Positions 47,297 through 56,740 are shown, counted from the first letter of the stretch. The stretch: 64,000 nt of DNA from Sinosporangium siamense (GCF_016863435.1 NZ_BOOW01000007.1:62001-126000); one strand, 5' to 3'. Numbers and translations are program-made. Notes: generated by a model not told the origin, from the sequence alone.

Positions 47297-48166
47297 TCAA
47301 CCTGGCTCCAGGTCGGCGGCCCGGCGGATCGCGCGCCGCGTGAGCACCCGGGCCAGATGCCGCCGGTAGTCGGGCTGGGCGTGCAGGTCGGCCGGCGGGC
47401 TGGTGCCCTGATCGGCCTGGTCGCAGGCGGCGGCGAGCGACGTCGCGTCGTGCGGGTCGAGCCCCCGGACCGCCGTTTCGACCGCGCCGGCCCGCACGGG
47501 GGTCGACCCCATGTTCGTCAGCGCGACCTTGACGTCCTGGATGGTGCCGTCGTCCCGGTGTACGGCTGCCGCCACGCCGACCGTCGCCCACGACTGGGCC
47601 GTGCGGTGGAACTTCTCATAGTGATAGCCCCACCCCGCCCCGAGTTTGGGCACCTTGACCGCCACGAGGATCTCCCCGGGATCCATCGCCGTCTCCAGGT
47701 AGTCGACGAAGAACTCGGCGGCCGGGATCTCCCTGCCCTCCGAGGCCGAGCGGGTGAGGAACACGCAGTCGAGCGCGAGTGCCACCGCCGGGAGGTCGCC
47801 CGCTGGGTCGGCGTGGGCGAGAGCCCCGCCGAAGGTGCCGCGGTGGCGCACGGCGGGGTCGGCCACCGTGGCCGTGGCGAGGGCGATCAACGGGCATGCG
47901 GCGTTGACGAGGGGTGACCGTACGACGTCGTCGTGGGTGGCCATGGCGCCGATGCGGATGTGGTCGCCCTCGTCCGCGATGCCCTGGAGTTCGGGCACCC
48001 TGCCGAGGTCGATGAGAACGGTCGGATAGGCGAGGCGCAGCCGGAGCAGCGGCAGCAGCGACTGGCCGCCCGCGAGCACCTTGGCGTCCTCCCCGGCGTC
48101 CGTGAGGGCCTCGACGGCGTCGCCGAGGGAGGACGGCCGGGCATAGTCAAAAGCCGCTGGAATCAT
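47297..48166 (-). CDS. coxM: FAD-binding medium subunit of a molybdenum hydroxylase (CoxM-like)
   Basis: The 289-residue FAD subunit belongs to the xanthine dehydrogenase/CO dehydrogenase family. It shows the N-terminal FDYARPSSL and the FAD-binding motifs LAGGQSLLPLLRLR and TVADPAVRHRGTFGG. It passes electrons from the FeS subunit to an acceptor. Its ATG overlaps the coxL stop (ATGA, 48163-48166), which shows translational coupling. The order S-L-M-G differs from the M-S-L order of classical form I operons. Confidence 0.93.
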   Translation of the reverse strand: MIPAAFDYARPSSLGDAVEALTDAGEDAKVLAGGQSLLPLLRLRLAYPTVLIDLGRVPELQGIADEGDHIRIGAMATHDDVVRSPLVNAACPLIALATATVADPAVRHRGTFGGALAHADPAGDLPAVALALDCVFLTRSASEGREIPAAEFFVDYLETAMDPGEILVAVKVPKLGAGWGYHYEKFHRTAQSWATVGVAAAVHRDDGTIQDVKVALTNMGSTPVRAGAVETAVRGLDPHDATSLAAACDQADQGTSPPADLHAQPDYRRHLARVLTRRAIRRAADLEPG

Positions 48167-50520
48167 GACGAACTCCCGTGAATCGCGCGCCAGACACGCT
48201 CGGGGGTGCAGGGCATGCGGACGTCGGTCACGCCATACGGCCTGAGCGCGTCCACGATCGCGTTGACCACCGCGGGTGTCGAGGCGATCGTGCCGGCCTC
48301 GCCCACGCCCTTCACCCCGAGCGGGTTGGTCGTGGCGGGCGTCTCGGTGCGGTCGGTGATGAAATCCGGCAGGTCAAGCGCCGTGGGCAGCAGATAGTCG
48401 GCCATAGTCGTGGTGAGCAGATTGCCCTCCCCGTCGTAGACGGCCTCCTCGTAGAGCGCCTGCGCGATGCCCTGCGCGAGCCCGCCGTGCACCTGCCCTT
48501 CCACGATCAGCGGATTGACGACGTTGCCGACGTCGTCCACCGCGACGTAGGACCGGATCTTCGACATGCCCGTCTCGGTGTCCACCTCCACCGCGCAGAG
48601 GTGTGTGCCGTGCGGATAGGAGAAGTTCTCCGGGTCGAACGTGGCGTCCGCGTCGAGCCGGGGCTCGAAACCGTCCGGCAGGTTGTGCGCGGCGAACGCG
48701 GCGAACGCCAGTTCCTGGATGCTCTTGGCGGCACTCGTGCCCTTCACCCGGAACGACCCGGCGTCGAATTCGATGTCCTCCGCCGCGGCCTCCAGCATGT
48801 GCGCGGCGAGCCGCCGCGCCTTCTCCTTCACCTTCTCGCACGCCCGGAGTACGGCGACGCCACCGACGACAAGCGAGCGCGAGCCGTATGTGTCCATGCC
48901 CTTGTGCGACACGGCCGTGTCGCCGTGCAGCACCGTGACCGCCTCGAACGGCACGCCGAGCGCGTCGGCCACGATCTGGCTCCAGGAGGTCACGTGGCCC
49001 TGGCCGTGCGGGCTGGTGCCGGTGACGACCTCGACCGCGCCGGTGGGCAACATGCGCACGGAGGCGTGCTCCCACCCGCCCGCGGAGTAGGCGAGCGCGC
49101 CGAGCACCCGGGAGGGAGCCAGGCCGCACATCTCGGTGTATGTCGAGACGCCGATGCCGAGCTGCACCGGATCGCCCGCCTCCCGGCGCGCGGCCTGTTC
49201 GGCCCGCAGCTCCTCATAGCCGAAGAGCTCCATCGCCTTGGCGGTTGCCGCCTCGTAGTTGCCGGAGTCGTATGTCAGCCCGGCGATCGTGGTGTAGGGA
49301 AACTCCTCGTGGGCGATCCAGTTGCGCCGCCGCAGGTCGAGGGGGTCGAGGCCGAGCTCGGCGGCGAGCTCGTCCATGATGCGCTCGATGGCGAACGTGG
49401 CCTCGGGCCGGCCCGCCCCGCGATAGGCGTCGGTCGGCATCTTGGTGGTGAACACCCCGGTGCAGGTGAAATCGTAGGCGTCCATCTTGTAGATCGCGTT
49501 GTACATGAACGCCCCCAGCACCGGCACACCCGGCGTCACCAGCATCAGGTAGGCGCCCATGTCGGCGAGGAGATCGACCTTGAGGCCGCGCAGGCGGCCG
49601 TCCCTGTCGGCCGCGACAGTGATGCGCTGCAGCTGGTCGCGGCCGTGGTGCACGGTCAGGTTGCCCTCGCTGCGCGACTCGGTCCACTTGACCGGGCGCC
49701 CCAGGCGGCGGGTGATCAGCAGGGCGAGGATCTCCTCCGCCGTGACCTGGAGCTTGGAGCCGAAGCCCCCGCCGACGTCAGGGGCGATCACCCGCAGCTT
49801 GTGCTCGGGGATGCCGGTGGTCAGGGCCGCCATCACCCGGAGGATGTGCGGGATCTGGGTGGCGGAGTAGAGCGTGAAGGAGTCGCCGTCGGTGGTCGCG
49901 ACCACGGCGCGGGGCTCCATGGCGCTGGGGATGAGCCGCTGCTGCACATAGGTGCGCTCCACGACCACGGGCGCGTCCTGGAGCGCGGCGTCGATGTCCC
50001 CGCCGGCGAACTTCCAGGTGAACGCCTTGTTGCCGGACTCATGCACCTTCGGAGCGGCGTCGGTGAGCGCGCCGGTCATGTCGAGTACGGCGGGCAGCGG
50101 CTCGTAGTCGACCTCGATGGCCTCTAGAGCGTCCGCCGCCCGATATCTGTCGGTCGCGACCACGCAGGCCACCGCCTCGCCCGGATAGCGCACCCGGGAG
50201 ACGGCCATCGGCGGGTGCTCGGGGATCACGCAGTCGTCGCTGACCGGCCACGCGCACGGCAGGCTGCCCTGCTCGGCGGCGAAGTCCTCGCCCGAGTAGA
50301 CCGCGACGACACCGGGCAGGCCGCGCGCCGCCGAGGTGTCCACACGGAGGATCTTCGCGTGAGCCATCGGGCTGCGCAGGAACGCCACATGCAGCATGCC
50401 GGGCAGGTGGATGTTGTCGGTCCACTGGGTGCGCCCGGTGATGAGCCTGGCGTCCTCTTTGCGGCGGCGGGCCCGGCCGACCTCACCGGTGGCCGGTTCG
50501 CGGGTGAGTTGTTCGGTCAC
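48163..50520 (-). CDS. coxL: Molybdopterin-binding large subunit, form II CO-dehydrogenase-like (CoxL)
   Basis: The 785-residue subunit belongs to the xanthine dehydrogenase/CODH family and binds the Mo cofactor. The active-site loop reads AYRGAGR (365-371). This is the form II signature; true CO-oxidising form I enzymes have AYxCSFR, so CO need not be the substrate. Conserved segments include VAPDVGGGFGSK and GVKGVGEAGTI, which contains the catalytic Glu. The GTG at 50520 overlaps the coxS TGA (GTGA). The frame extends to 50877 antisense-like through coxS and that part is not used. Confidence 0.93.
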   Translation of the reverse strand: MTEQLTREPATGEVGRARRRKEDARLITGRTQWTDNIHLPGMLHVAFLRSPMAHAKILRVDTSAARGLPGVVAVYSGEDFAAEQGSLPCAWPVSDDCVIPEHPPMAVSRVRYPGEAVACVVATDRYRAADALEAIEVDYEPLPAVLDMTGALTDAAPKVHESGNKAFTWKFAGGDIDAALQDAPVVVERTYVQQRLIPSAMEPRAVVATTDGDSFTLYSATQIPHILRVMAALTTGIPEHKLRVIAPDVGGGFGSKLQVTAEEILALLITRRLGRPVKWTESRSEGNLTVHHGRDQLQRITVAADRDGRLRGLKVDLLADMGAYLMLVTPGVPVLGAFMYNAIYKMDAYDFTCTGVFTTKMPTDAYRGAGRPEATFAIERIMDELAAELGLDPLDLRRRNWIAHEEFPYTTIAGLTYDSGNYEAATAKAMELFGYEELRAEQAARREAGDPVQLGIGVSTYTEMCGLAPSRVLGALAYSAGGWEHASVRMLPTGAVEVVTGTSPHGQGHVTSWSQIVADALGVPFEAVTVLHGDTAVSHKGMDTYGSRSLVVGGVAVLRACEKVKEKARRLAAHMLEAAAEDIEFDAGSFRVKGTSAAKSIQELAFAAFAAHNLPDGFEPRLDADATFDPENFSYPHGTHLCAVEVDTETGMSKIRSYVAVDDVGNVVNPLIVEGQVHGGLAQGIAQALYEEAVYDGEGNLLTTTMADYLLPTALDLPDFITDRTETPATTNPLGVKGVGEAGTIASTPAVVNAIVDALRPYGVTDVRMPCTPERVWRAIHGSSS

Positions 50521-50993
50521 GGGGTGTTCACCCCCATCTCCTGGGCGCCGCGGCGTACAGCGCGGACGATGTTGCAATATCCCGTGCACCGGCAGAGATT
50601 GCCCTCCAGGCCCTCCCTGATGGTGGCGTCGTCGGGGTCGGGGTCGGTGCGCACGAGGTCGATCGCCGCGATGATCATGCCGGGGGTGCAGAAGCCGCAT
50701 TGCAGCGCGTGCTCTTCGTGGAAGGCCCGCTGCATGGGGTGCCAGACGCCGTTCGCCGAGAGGCCCTCGACGGTGGTGATCTCCGATCCATCGGCCTGCA
50801 CGGCCAGAACGGAGCAGCTCTTGACGCTCTTGCCGTCCATGAGCACGGTGCAGGCGCCGCAGTTGGTGGTGTCGCACCCGATGGGGGTGCCGGTCTTGCC
50901 GAGTGTGTCCCTGAGCAGGTGAACGAGCAGAAGACGAGGTTCAACCTCTTCCTCATAGCCGACTCCGTCGACGGTGACGGTGATCCGTGGCAT
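50517..50993 (-). CDS. coxS: [2Fe-2S] small subunit of a molybdenum hydroxylase (CoxS-like)
   Basis: The 158-residue iron-sulfur subunit has a plant-ferredoxin-type cluster motif GCDTTNCGACTVL near residue 40. A second, all-helical cluster domain has CGFCTPGM and GNLCRCTGYCNIV. It relays electrons from the Mo centre to FAD. The ATG at 50993 has GGGAG just upstream; an earlier ATG at 51005 is less well placed. It is the first gene of the coxS-L-M-G unit. Confidence 0.93.
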   Translation of the reverse strand: MPRITVTVDGVGYEEEVEPRLLLVHLLRDTLGKTGTPIGCDTTNCGACTVLMDGKSVKSCSVLAVQADGSEITTVEGLSANGVWHPMQRAFHEEHALQCGFCTPGMIIAAIDLVRTDPDPDDATIREGLEGNLCRCTGYCNIVRAVRRGAQEMGVNTP

Positions 50994-51134
50994 TGGTTCT
51001 CCCATGAGCGAGGGGGGACCGATACAGCGAAACTACGCTCCGGATCTTCCCGGTCCAACCCCCTGACCGCTCACGCGAGGCGCACTCCCGCCGTGACCTG
51101 CCAGCTTAGCCAGCACGCGGCCGGCTGCCGAGGA

Positions 51135-51356
51135 TCAGCGCTCCGGTCCTCTGATCACTCGCGCGATGATCGCCACAACCCCCGCAAACCCCAGGCCGAC
51201 GACCAGAATCGGGAAAAGCACCACCGCGTCGGTCGCCTCGCCCGACATGACCGCGATGCCGATGGCGATGAAGAGCAGCCCGCTCAGCAGGGCCATCCAG
51301 TCGGTGCGGTGCCGTTGACGCGGACGCCTCTCAGCGTGTTCGACCTCAGGCGGCAC
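51135..51356 (-). CDS. Small membrane protein with two helices
   Basis: The 73-residue protein has a basic N-terminus (RRPRQRHRTDW) and two hydrophobic helices (ALLSGLLFIAIGIAV and VVLFPILVVGLGFAGVVAII). The GTG at 51356 overlaps the end of the PspC gene by 11 bp and has GGAGGT five bases upstream inside that gene, so it is translationally coupled. It probably works with the PspC protein. I recognise no family. Confidence 0.7.
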   Translation of the reverse strand: MPPEVEHAERRPRQRHRTDWMALLSGLLFIAIGIAVMSGEATDAVVLFPILVVGLGFAGVVAIIARVIRGPER

Positions 51357-53073
51357 GGCGCACCTCCACGTCGCCGACCCCGGCCCGGACCTCCAGCACG
51401 ATCGTCGGCACGGCCCCCTTCGGCCGCACCTCCGGCTCCAGGATCTTGTGGTGCCGCACATCCGTGCCGCCCACCACCGCGTGGTCGATCTGCACGTCGC
51501 CGAACCGCACGTATCCGGTGACCTCCGCCCGCGCCGTCGGCGGGAGGATCACGGTCATCTCCCCGAAGGAGATCGAGGCGTTGAAGGTCGTCCGGCTGCC
51601 CGGCTCCAGCCTCAGATCGCTGAGGTCGAGGGTGCCCTCGCCGATGCCGAGCGCATAGGTCTTCTCCGCCTCCGCGACTGTCGTCGGCATCCACCGCGCC
51701 GAACCGACCTTCTTCTGCACACCGCCCACTGTGGCTCCTATCACCAGGACAACCGACATGATGGTGCCGGCCGCCACGAGCGCGGCGCCCCGGCCGAACC
51801 ACGTGGCCACCAGCAGACCCAAGCCGATCGTGACAAGCATGGCGCCGCCGGCCACGGAGGGAAGCACCGGGCCGGGAACGGATTCGTTGGCCACGACAAC
51901 GCCTCCAACGATCATCGCCAGGCACAGGGTCAGCGCGCTGACGTAGGACTTCGGTCGCTTCCGTTTCTTCTTCTTCGCCGGTGGGGTGGCCGGGGCGGCG
52001 GGAAACAAGGGGGCGTCGTACTGACGGGGGTAGGGGGTGGAGTAGTCGTAGCCGGCGGGCCCGCCGTACTGCTCGTGGTGCGCGTGCTGCTGATAGGGCC
52101 CGCGCGGGGCGAACGGCTCGCTGGCCGCGCCGTACCCCACGCCGTCGGCGGTCCGCTCATAGTGGGGCCGGTCGTCGGGCGGCGGGGCGTGGCCGGGCGG
52201 AGGTACGGCGAAGCCCTGCGGAGGTGTCACCGGGGGCTCGTCCGCATGAGCCGCGGGCGCCGAGTGTGCCCTTTCGGTCCTCGTCCGCTCCGTCCGCTCC
52301 GTCTGCTCGGTCCGCGCGGGTTCCGGTGCGGCGGGTTCGCGGTCCACGAGTATCGACACCGCGGTGTAGGCCCCGGTGTCCTGCCGCGACGGCACCGGCC
52401 GCGGCCCGGCCGGGGTGGGGGCGTCGGCCCACGCGGCCGCCGTGCCGTACGGCACAGCCGAGTCCATCGGGTCGGTCGGGAGCTTGGCGCCGCGCGAGCG
52501 CCACGTGCCGATCCACTCGGGCAGCGAGCGCACCAGGGCGGGCAGTTCGACGCCGCGGCTGCGGGCCGCCAGCAAGGTGATCGCGAGCACCGTGCCGAGT
52601 ATCAGCGTGCTTATCCCGATGCCGCCGGAGGCCAGGCTGATGATGATCCCGAAGGCGAAGACCGCGGTCAGCAGGGCCAGCACGATCTCGGTGTCGAAGG
52701 CCCGGCGGGTCCACTGCTCGATCAGGCCGGGTCGCCCCTGCGCGTTGCGCATGAGCAGGAAGGCGGCGGCGTAAAGCATCAGGCCGGTGCCGGAGGCGAC
52801 GCTCAGCAGGGCGAACGTCACGCGGAACAGGACCGGGTCGATTCCGGCGTGGCGGCCGAGGCCGGCGCACACGCCGGTGAACACCCGGCCCTGGTTCGAC
52901 CGCAGCAGTGGCTGCGGCCGTGCCGCCGTGGTGGTCGCTGTATTGGTGCTCGCCGTATTGGTTGTCGCCGCCTCGGGGCTGTCGGCGCCGGCCGATCCCT
53001 GGGCGGTCAAGCTGGGATCGGGCCCGCTGTCCGTCATGTCACTATCGTCGCCTCTGACAAGGGCGGTCGGCAT
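51346..53073 (-). CDS. PspC-domain membrane protein with LiaF-like C-terminal domain
   Basis: A protein of about 575 residues. The PspC domain (about 55-115, starting RSNQGRVFTGVCAGLGRHAG) has a membrane helix. More helices follow at about 125-170, then a long disordered Pro/Glu/His-rich region. Three further helices lie at about 380-460. The C-terminal beta domain containing SISFGEMTVILPPTARAEV resembles the LiaF/YvqF cell-wall-stress family. ATG 53073 is placed by an AGGGGT site; ATG 53037 (MTDSGPD) is also possible. It is transcribed divergently from a PspC-fused histidine kinase, so it is probably part of the same envelope-stress module. Confidence 0.85.
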   Translation of the reverse strand: MPTALVRGDDSDMTDSGPDPSLTAQGSAGADSPEAATTNTASTNTATTTAARPQPLLRSNQGRVFTGVCAGLGRHAGIDPVLFRVTFALLSVASGTGLMLYAAAFLLMRNAQGRPGLIEQWTRRAFDTEIVLALLTAVFAFGIIISLASGGIGISTLILGTVLAITLLAARSRGVELPALVRSLPEWIGTWRSRGAKLPTDPMDSAVPYGTAAAWADAPTPAGPRPVPSRQDTGAYTAVSILVDREPAAPEPARTEQTERTERTRTERAHSAPAAHADEPPVTPPQGFAVPPPGHAPPPDDRPHYERTADGVGYGAASEPFAPRGPYQQHAHHEQYGGPAGYDYSTPYPRQYDAPLFPAAPATPPAKKKKRKRPKSYVSALTLCLAMIVGGVVVANESVPGPVLPSVAGGAMLVTIGLGLLVATWFGRGAALVAAGTIMSVVLVIGATVGGVQKKVGSARWMPTTVAEAEKTYALGIGEGTLDLSDLRLEPGSRTTFNASISFGEMTVILPPTARAEVTGYVRFGDVQIDHAVVGGTDVRHHKILEPEVRPKGAVPTIVLEVRAGVGDVEVRRAA

Positions 53074-53215
53074 CGGGGACACCCCTGAGACGTCCCCGAG
53101 TCGCCGTGCGCGTGTGCCCCTCCTGCCCCGGCCTCACCTAGAGCATCGGGTCAGGGGGGTCTCAGGGCCAAGCCCTGATGCGATCAATGGGCTGACATGT
53201 GACGATGCTGGCAAT

Positions 53216-54442
53216 ATGGCTGACCGACAGACCCTCCGCGACGCGCCGACCCCGTCGCCTGAGGACAACCCCGGATATCCACGGCTGACCCGGCCGGTGG
53301 AGGGACGGCTGGTGGCCGGTGTGGCGCAGGGGGCCGCCGAGCAGCTCCGGCTGGACCCCGTCGTGCTGCGGCTGACGTTTGTCCTGCTGACGATGGCCAA
53401 CGGCCTGGGGGCGGTGGCCTATGCGGCGTTGTGGCTGTTCACCCCGCAGCGTGAGCACGAGGGGCCGCCGCCGAGCCGCGATTGGAGCCAGCTCGCCGCC
53501 TTCGGAGCGATCGCGTTCGCGCTGCTGGCGATCGGCTGGTTGACCGGTTCGCCCGGTTCGCCCAATCAGAGCATCACGGCGTGGCCGGTGGCGGTCGCCG
53601 GCATCGGCGCGTTGATCCTCTGGCAGCAGGCCGACCCGAACCGCAGGCAGCGCTGGATGCGCGGGGCCTCCTCCGGTGCGGGCAAGAACCGCGTGCGCAC
53701 GGTGCTCGGCATGGCCCTCGTGGTCATCGGGGCGATCGGTGTGCTCGCCGCCGAGGGCGGGCTGGCGCAGGCGCGCAACGCTCTGCTGTTCACCGCGGTG
53801 GTGGTCGGCGGGCTCATCCTGATCGCCACCCCCTGGCTCGCCGGGCTCTGGAAGGAGCTGCGGCAGGAGCGGCGCGAACGTATCCGCCAGGAGGAGCGGG
53901 CCGAAATGGCCGCGCACGTGCACGACTCGGTGCTGCACACACTCACGCTGATCCAGCGCAACGCCCACGACTCCCGCGAGGTGAGCCGCCTGGCGCGAGC
54001 CCAGGAGCGCGAATTGCGCAACTGGCTCTACCAGCCCAAACAGGACGCCGACGCCACGCTGGCCGCCGCCGTACGCAGGGTCGCGGCCGAGGAGGAGGAC
54101 GCGCACGGGGTGCCCATCGAGGTGGTCTGCGTGGGCGACCGGCCGCTGGACCCGCAGCTCTCCGCGATATTGCAGGCGGCCAGACAGGCGATGGTCAACG
54201 CCGCCAAATACTCGGAGTCGCCGGTAGTGTCCGTTTATGCGGAGGCAGAACCGGAGGAGATTACGATCTTTGTCAGGGATCGCGGCAAGGGCTTCGACCT
54301 GGACGCGGTGCCGGCGGACCGGATGGGCATTCGCCAATCCATCATCGGACGCATGGAGCGGCACGGCGGAACCGCCCGCATTCGCACAGAGCCAGGTGAG
54401 GGTACGGAAGTGATGTTGACCATGAAGCTGGAGACGCAGTGA
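53216..54442 (+). CDS. PspC-fused sensor histidine kinase (NarL/DesK-LiaS type)
   Basis: This 408-residue membrane kinase has an N-terminal PspC domain (23-80) and further helices at about 92-135 and 160-210. The HisKA_3 dimerisation domain carries phospho-acceptor H236 in HDSVLHTL, and the HATPase domain has NAAKYSES and DRGKGFD. It phosphorylates the overlapping LuxR-type regulator. ATG 53216 has only a weak ribosome site, and the frame is open far upstream through the divergent gene. The intergenic space to the PspC gene is only about 140 bp. It is probably an envelope-stress sensor; the ligand is unknown. Confidence 0.93.
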   Translation: MADRQTLRDAPTPSPEDNPGYPRLTRPVEGRLVAGVAQGAAEQLRLDPVVLRLTFVLLTMANGLGAVAYAALWLFTPQREHEGPPPSRDWSQLAAFGAIAFALLAIGWLTGSPGSPNQSITAWPVAVAGIGALILWQQADPNRRQRWMRGASSGAGKNRVRTVLGMALVVIGAIGVLAAEGGLAQARNALLFTAVVVGGLILIATPWLAGLWKELRQERRERIRQEERAEMAAHVHDSVLHTLTLIQRNAHDSREVSRLARAQERELRNWLYQPKQDADATLAAAVRRVAAEEEDAHGVPIEVVCVGDRPLDPQLSAILQAARQAMVNAAKYSESPVVSVYAEAEPEEITIFVRDRGKGFDLDAVPADRMGIRQSIIGRMERHGGTARIRTEPGEGTEVMLTMKLETQ

Positions 54443-55077
54443 GCCTCGTCAAGGTCCTGATCGTCGATGATCACCGCCTGTTCCGGGCGGGTGTCCGTGC
54501 CGAACTCGGCAACGCCGTCGAGGTCGTCGGCGAGGCCGAGGACGTCGAGTCCGCGGTGGCGGAGATCGCGAGACTTCAGCCGGACGTAGTGCTGCTCGAC
54601 GTGCACATGCCGGGAGGCGGCGGCCAGGAGGTGCTGCGCCGGGTGCTCGGCTCCGGGGCGCAGGTACGGTTCCTGGCGCTTTCTGTGTCGGACGCGGCGG
54701 ACGACGTCATCGGGGTCATCCGTGGGGGCGCCAGGGGATACGTCACGAAGACGATCAGCGGGCGGGAGCTGGCCGACGCCATCCGGCGGGTGGCCGAGGG
54801 GGACGCGGTGTTCTCGCCGCGCCTGGCGGGCTTCGTGCTTGACGCCTTCGCCTCCACCGAGGCGCCGCCGATCGACCCTGAGCTCGACTCGCTGACCCAG
54901 CGGGAGCGCGAGGTGCTGCGTTTGATCGCGCGTGGGTATGCCTATAAGGAGATCGCGAGGGAGCTTTTCATCTCGGTCAAGACCGTGGAGACGCACGTGT
55001 CGTCCGTTTTGCGGAAGCTTCAGCTCTCCAATCGGCATGAGCTCTCCCGCTGGGCCAACGCGAGACGTCTCGTCTAG
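54439..55077 (+). CDS. LuxR/NarL-family response regulator
   Basis: The 212-residue regulator has a receiver domain with acidic pocket DD (10-11) and phosphoacceptor D54 in VVLLDVHMPG. It has a C-terminal LuxR-type helix-turn-helix with LTQREREVLRLIARGYAYKE and SVKTVETHVSSVL. The GTG start overlaps the kinase stop by four bases (GTGA), giving translational coupling. It probably regulates the adjacent PspC genes. Confidence 0.96.
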   Translation: MSLVKVLIVDDHRLFRAGVRAELGNAVEVVGEAEDVESAVAEIARLQPDVVLLDVHMPGGGGQEVLRRVLGSGAQVRFLALSVSDAADDVIGVIRGGARGYVTKTISGRELADAIRRVAEGDAVFSPRLAGFVLDAFASTEAPPIDPELDSLTQREREVLRLIARGYAYKEIARELFISVKTVETHVSSVLRKLQLSNRHELSRWANARRLV

Positions 55078-55117
55078 GTTGCTGGGTCTGGTCCGTTTCT
55101 CCTGAGCCGTCTGGCCT

Positions 55118-55138
55118 GGGGCTGGGGCTGGGGCTGGG
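55118..55138 (+). other. G-quadruplex-forming motif
   Basis: GGGG-CT-GGGG-CT-GGGG-CT-GGG, four G tracts with two-base loops on the plus strand, lies between the response regulator and the next gene. Such short loops fold very stably. It may act as a transcription pause or terminator, or be a by-product of CTGGGG repeat expansion. Confidence 0.7.
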
Positions 55139-55267
55139 TGTCCGGCCTGGGGTGCGTGGCCTATTTGGCTTCTGCCGTACGCACCCTTTGGGGTGTTTGG
55201 GATAAGAACTTGCACTCTGGGTAAGGGGATTGGTGGATCACTTGGTGCCCACCCGGAGGTCTGCCAT

Positions 55268-56740
55268 ATGGGTCGCGATGTGCCAGCTCGAGTGTTCAGT
55301 CGGGAGGATCGGCGGATATATCGCGACAAAGTGCGGCGGTGCCTAGACGTCTTCGCACGTATGTTGCGCGAGTCCAAGTTCGACTTCGAACGTGCCATGA
55401 TCGGCCTGGAGATCGAACTCAACCTCGTGAACGAGCGCGGCGAGGCCGCCATGCGCAACGCCGAGGTGCTTGAGGCCATCGCCCAGCCCGACTGGGCGAC
55501 CGAGCTCGGGCAGTTCAACGTCGAGATCAACATTCCGCCGCAGTCGCTCGCCGGGGACGCCGCCCGTCACCTGGAGGAGTCGATCAGGCAGCGCCTCAAC
55601 CGCGCCGAGGAGATCGCGGCGTCCGTGGGGGGCCACCTGGTCATGGTGGGCATTCTGCCCAGCCTCCAGGAGTCCGACGTGCGCGAGGGGACACTGTCGG
55701 CCAACCCTCGGTACAAGCTGCTCAACGAGCAGATCTTCGAGGCCCGGGGCGAGGACTTCCATCTGTCGATCGACGGGGTCGAGCGGCTGGACACCTACGC
55801 CGACTGCATCACCCCCGAGGCGGCCTGCACCAGCGTGCAACTGCACCTCCAGGTGACGCCCGAGGACTTCCCCACCCATTGGAACGCCGCGCAGGTCATC
55901 GCCGGGCCGCAGGTGGCCCTGGCCGCCAACTCGCCCTACCTCTTCGGCAAGGAGTTGTGGCGCGAGACCCGGCTGTGCCTGTTCGAGCAGTCCACCGACA
56001 CCCGGCCCGCCGAGCTGAAGGCGCAGGGGGTGCGGCCCCGGGTGTGGTTCGGCGAACGCTGGATCACCTCGGTCTTCGACCTCTTCGAGGAGAACGTCCG
56101 CTACTTCCCGGCGCTGCTGCCGATCTGCGAGGACGAGGACCCCGTCGAGGTCGCCGACCGCGGCGACACCCCCGAACTCGCCGAGCTCACCCTGCACAAC
56201 GGAACGGTCTACCGGTGGAACCGCCCCGTCTACGACGTCGTCGGCGGCCGCCCCCACCTGCGGGTCGAGAACAGGGTGTTGCCGGCCGGGCCGACCGTGC
56301 TCGACGTCACGGCCAACGCCGCCTTCTACTACGGGCTCATGCGGGTCCTGCCGTTCGCCGAACGGCCGCTGTGGACGCGCATGTCGTTCGCCGCCGCGGA
56401 GGACAACATGTTCGCGGCGGCCCGCTACGGGCTCGACGCCCGCCTCTACTGGCCGGGCGTCGGCGAGGTGCCCGCCTCGGAGCTGATCCTGCGCCGCCTG
56501 CTGCCCCTCGCCCACGAGGGGCTGGACCTGTGGGGGGTCGACCCCAAGGTGCGCGACCGCCTGCTCGGGGTCATCGAGGGCCGCTGCCTCACCGGCATGA
56601 CCGGCGCCGGCTGGCAGGTCGCCACCGCGAGGGCCTACGAGGGCCTCGGCAGGGAGGAGGCGCTGCGGCGGATGACCCTGGACTACGTCGAGCGGATGCA
56701 CAGCAACGAGCCGGTCCACACCTGGGGCACCCCCGGCTGA
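55268..56740 (+). CDS. Glutamate-cysteine ligase family (GCS2) protein
   Basis: The 490-residue protein belongs to the GCS2 carboxylate-amine ligase family. It shows MIGLEIELNLVNERGEAAMR near the start, the metal/ATP-binding ELGQFNVEINIPPQSL, and LRVENRVLPAGPTVLDVTAN. Such enzymes ligate glutamate and an amine with ATP, as in gamma-glutamylcysteine synthesis. The mycothiol-based actinomycetes do not need glutathione, so the true substrate is uncertain. The ATG at 55268 has GGAGGT seven bases upstream. Confidence 0.85.
   Translation: MGRDVPARVFSREDRRIYRDKVRRCLDVFARMLRESKFDFERAMIGLEIELNLVNERGEAAMRNAEVLEAIAQPDWATELGQFNVEINIPPQSLAGDAARHLEESIRQRLNRAEEIAASVGGHLVMVGILPSLQESDVREGTLSANPRYKLLNEQIFEARGEDFHLSIDGVERLDTYADCITPEAACTSVQLHLQVTPEDFPTHWNAAQVIAGPQVALAANSPYLFGKELWRETRLCLFEQSTDTRPAELKAQGVRPRVWFGERWITSVFDLFEENVRYFPALLPICEDEDPVEVADRGDTPELAELTLHNGTVYRWNRPVYDVVGGRPHLRVENRVLPAGPTVLDVTANAAFYYGLMRVLPFAERPLWTRMSFAAAEDNMFAAARYGLDARLYWPGVGEVPASELILRRLLPLAHEGLDLWGVDPKVRDRLLGVIEGRCLTGMTGAGWQVATARAYEGLGREEALRRMTLDYVERMHSNEPVHTWGTPG

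Noticed and set aside
48163-50877. Longer 904-residue start for coxL
   Set aside because: The extra N-terminal 119 residues overlap coxS in another frame and are His/Arg-rich nonsense; GTG 50520 overlaps the coxS stop as in a coupled operon.
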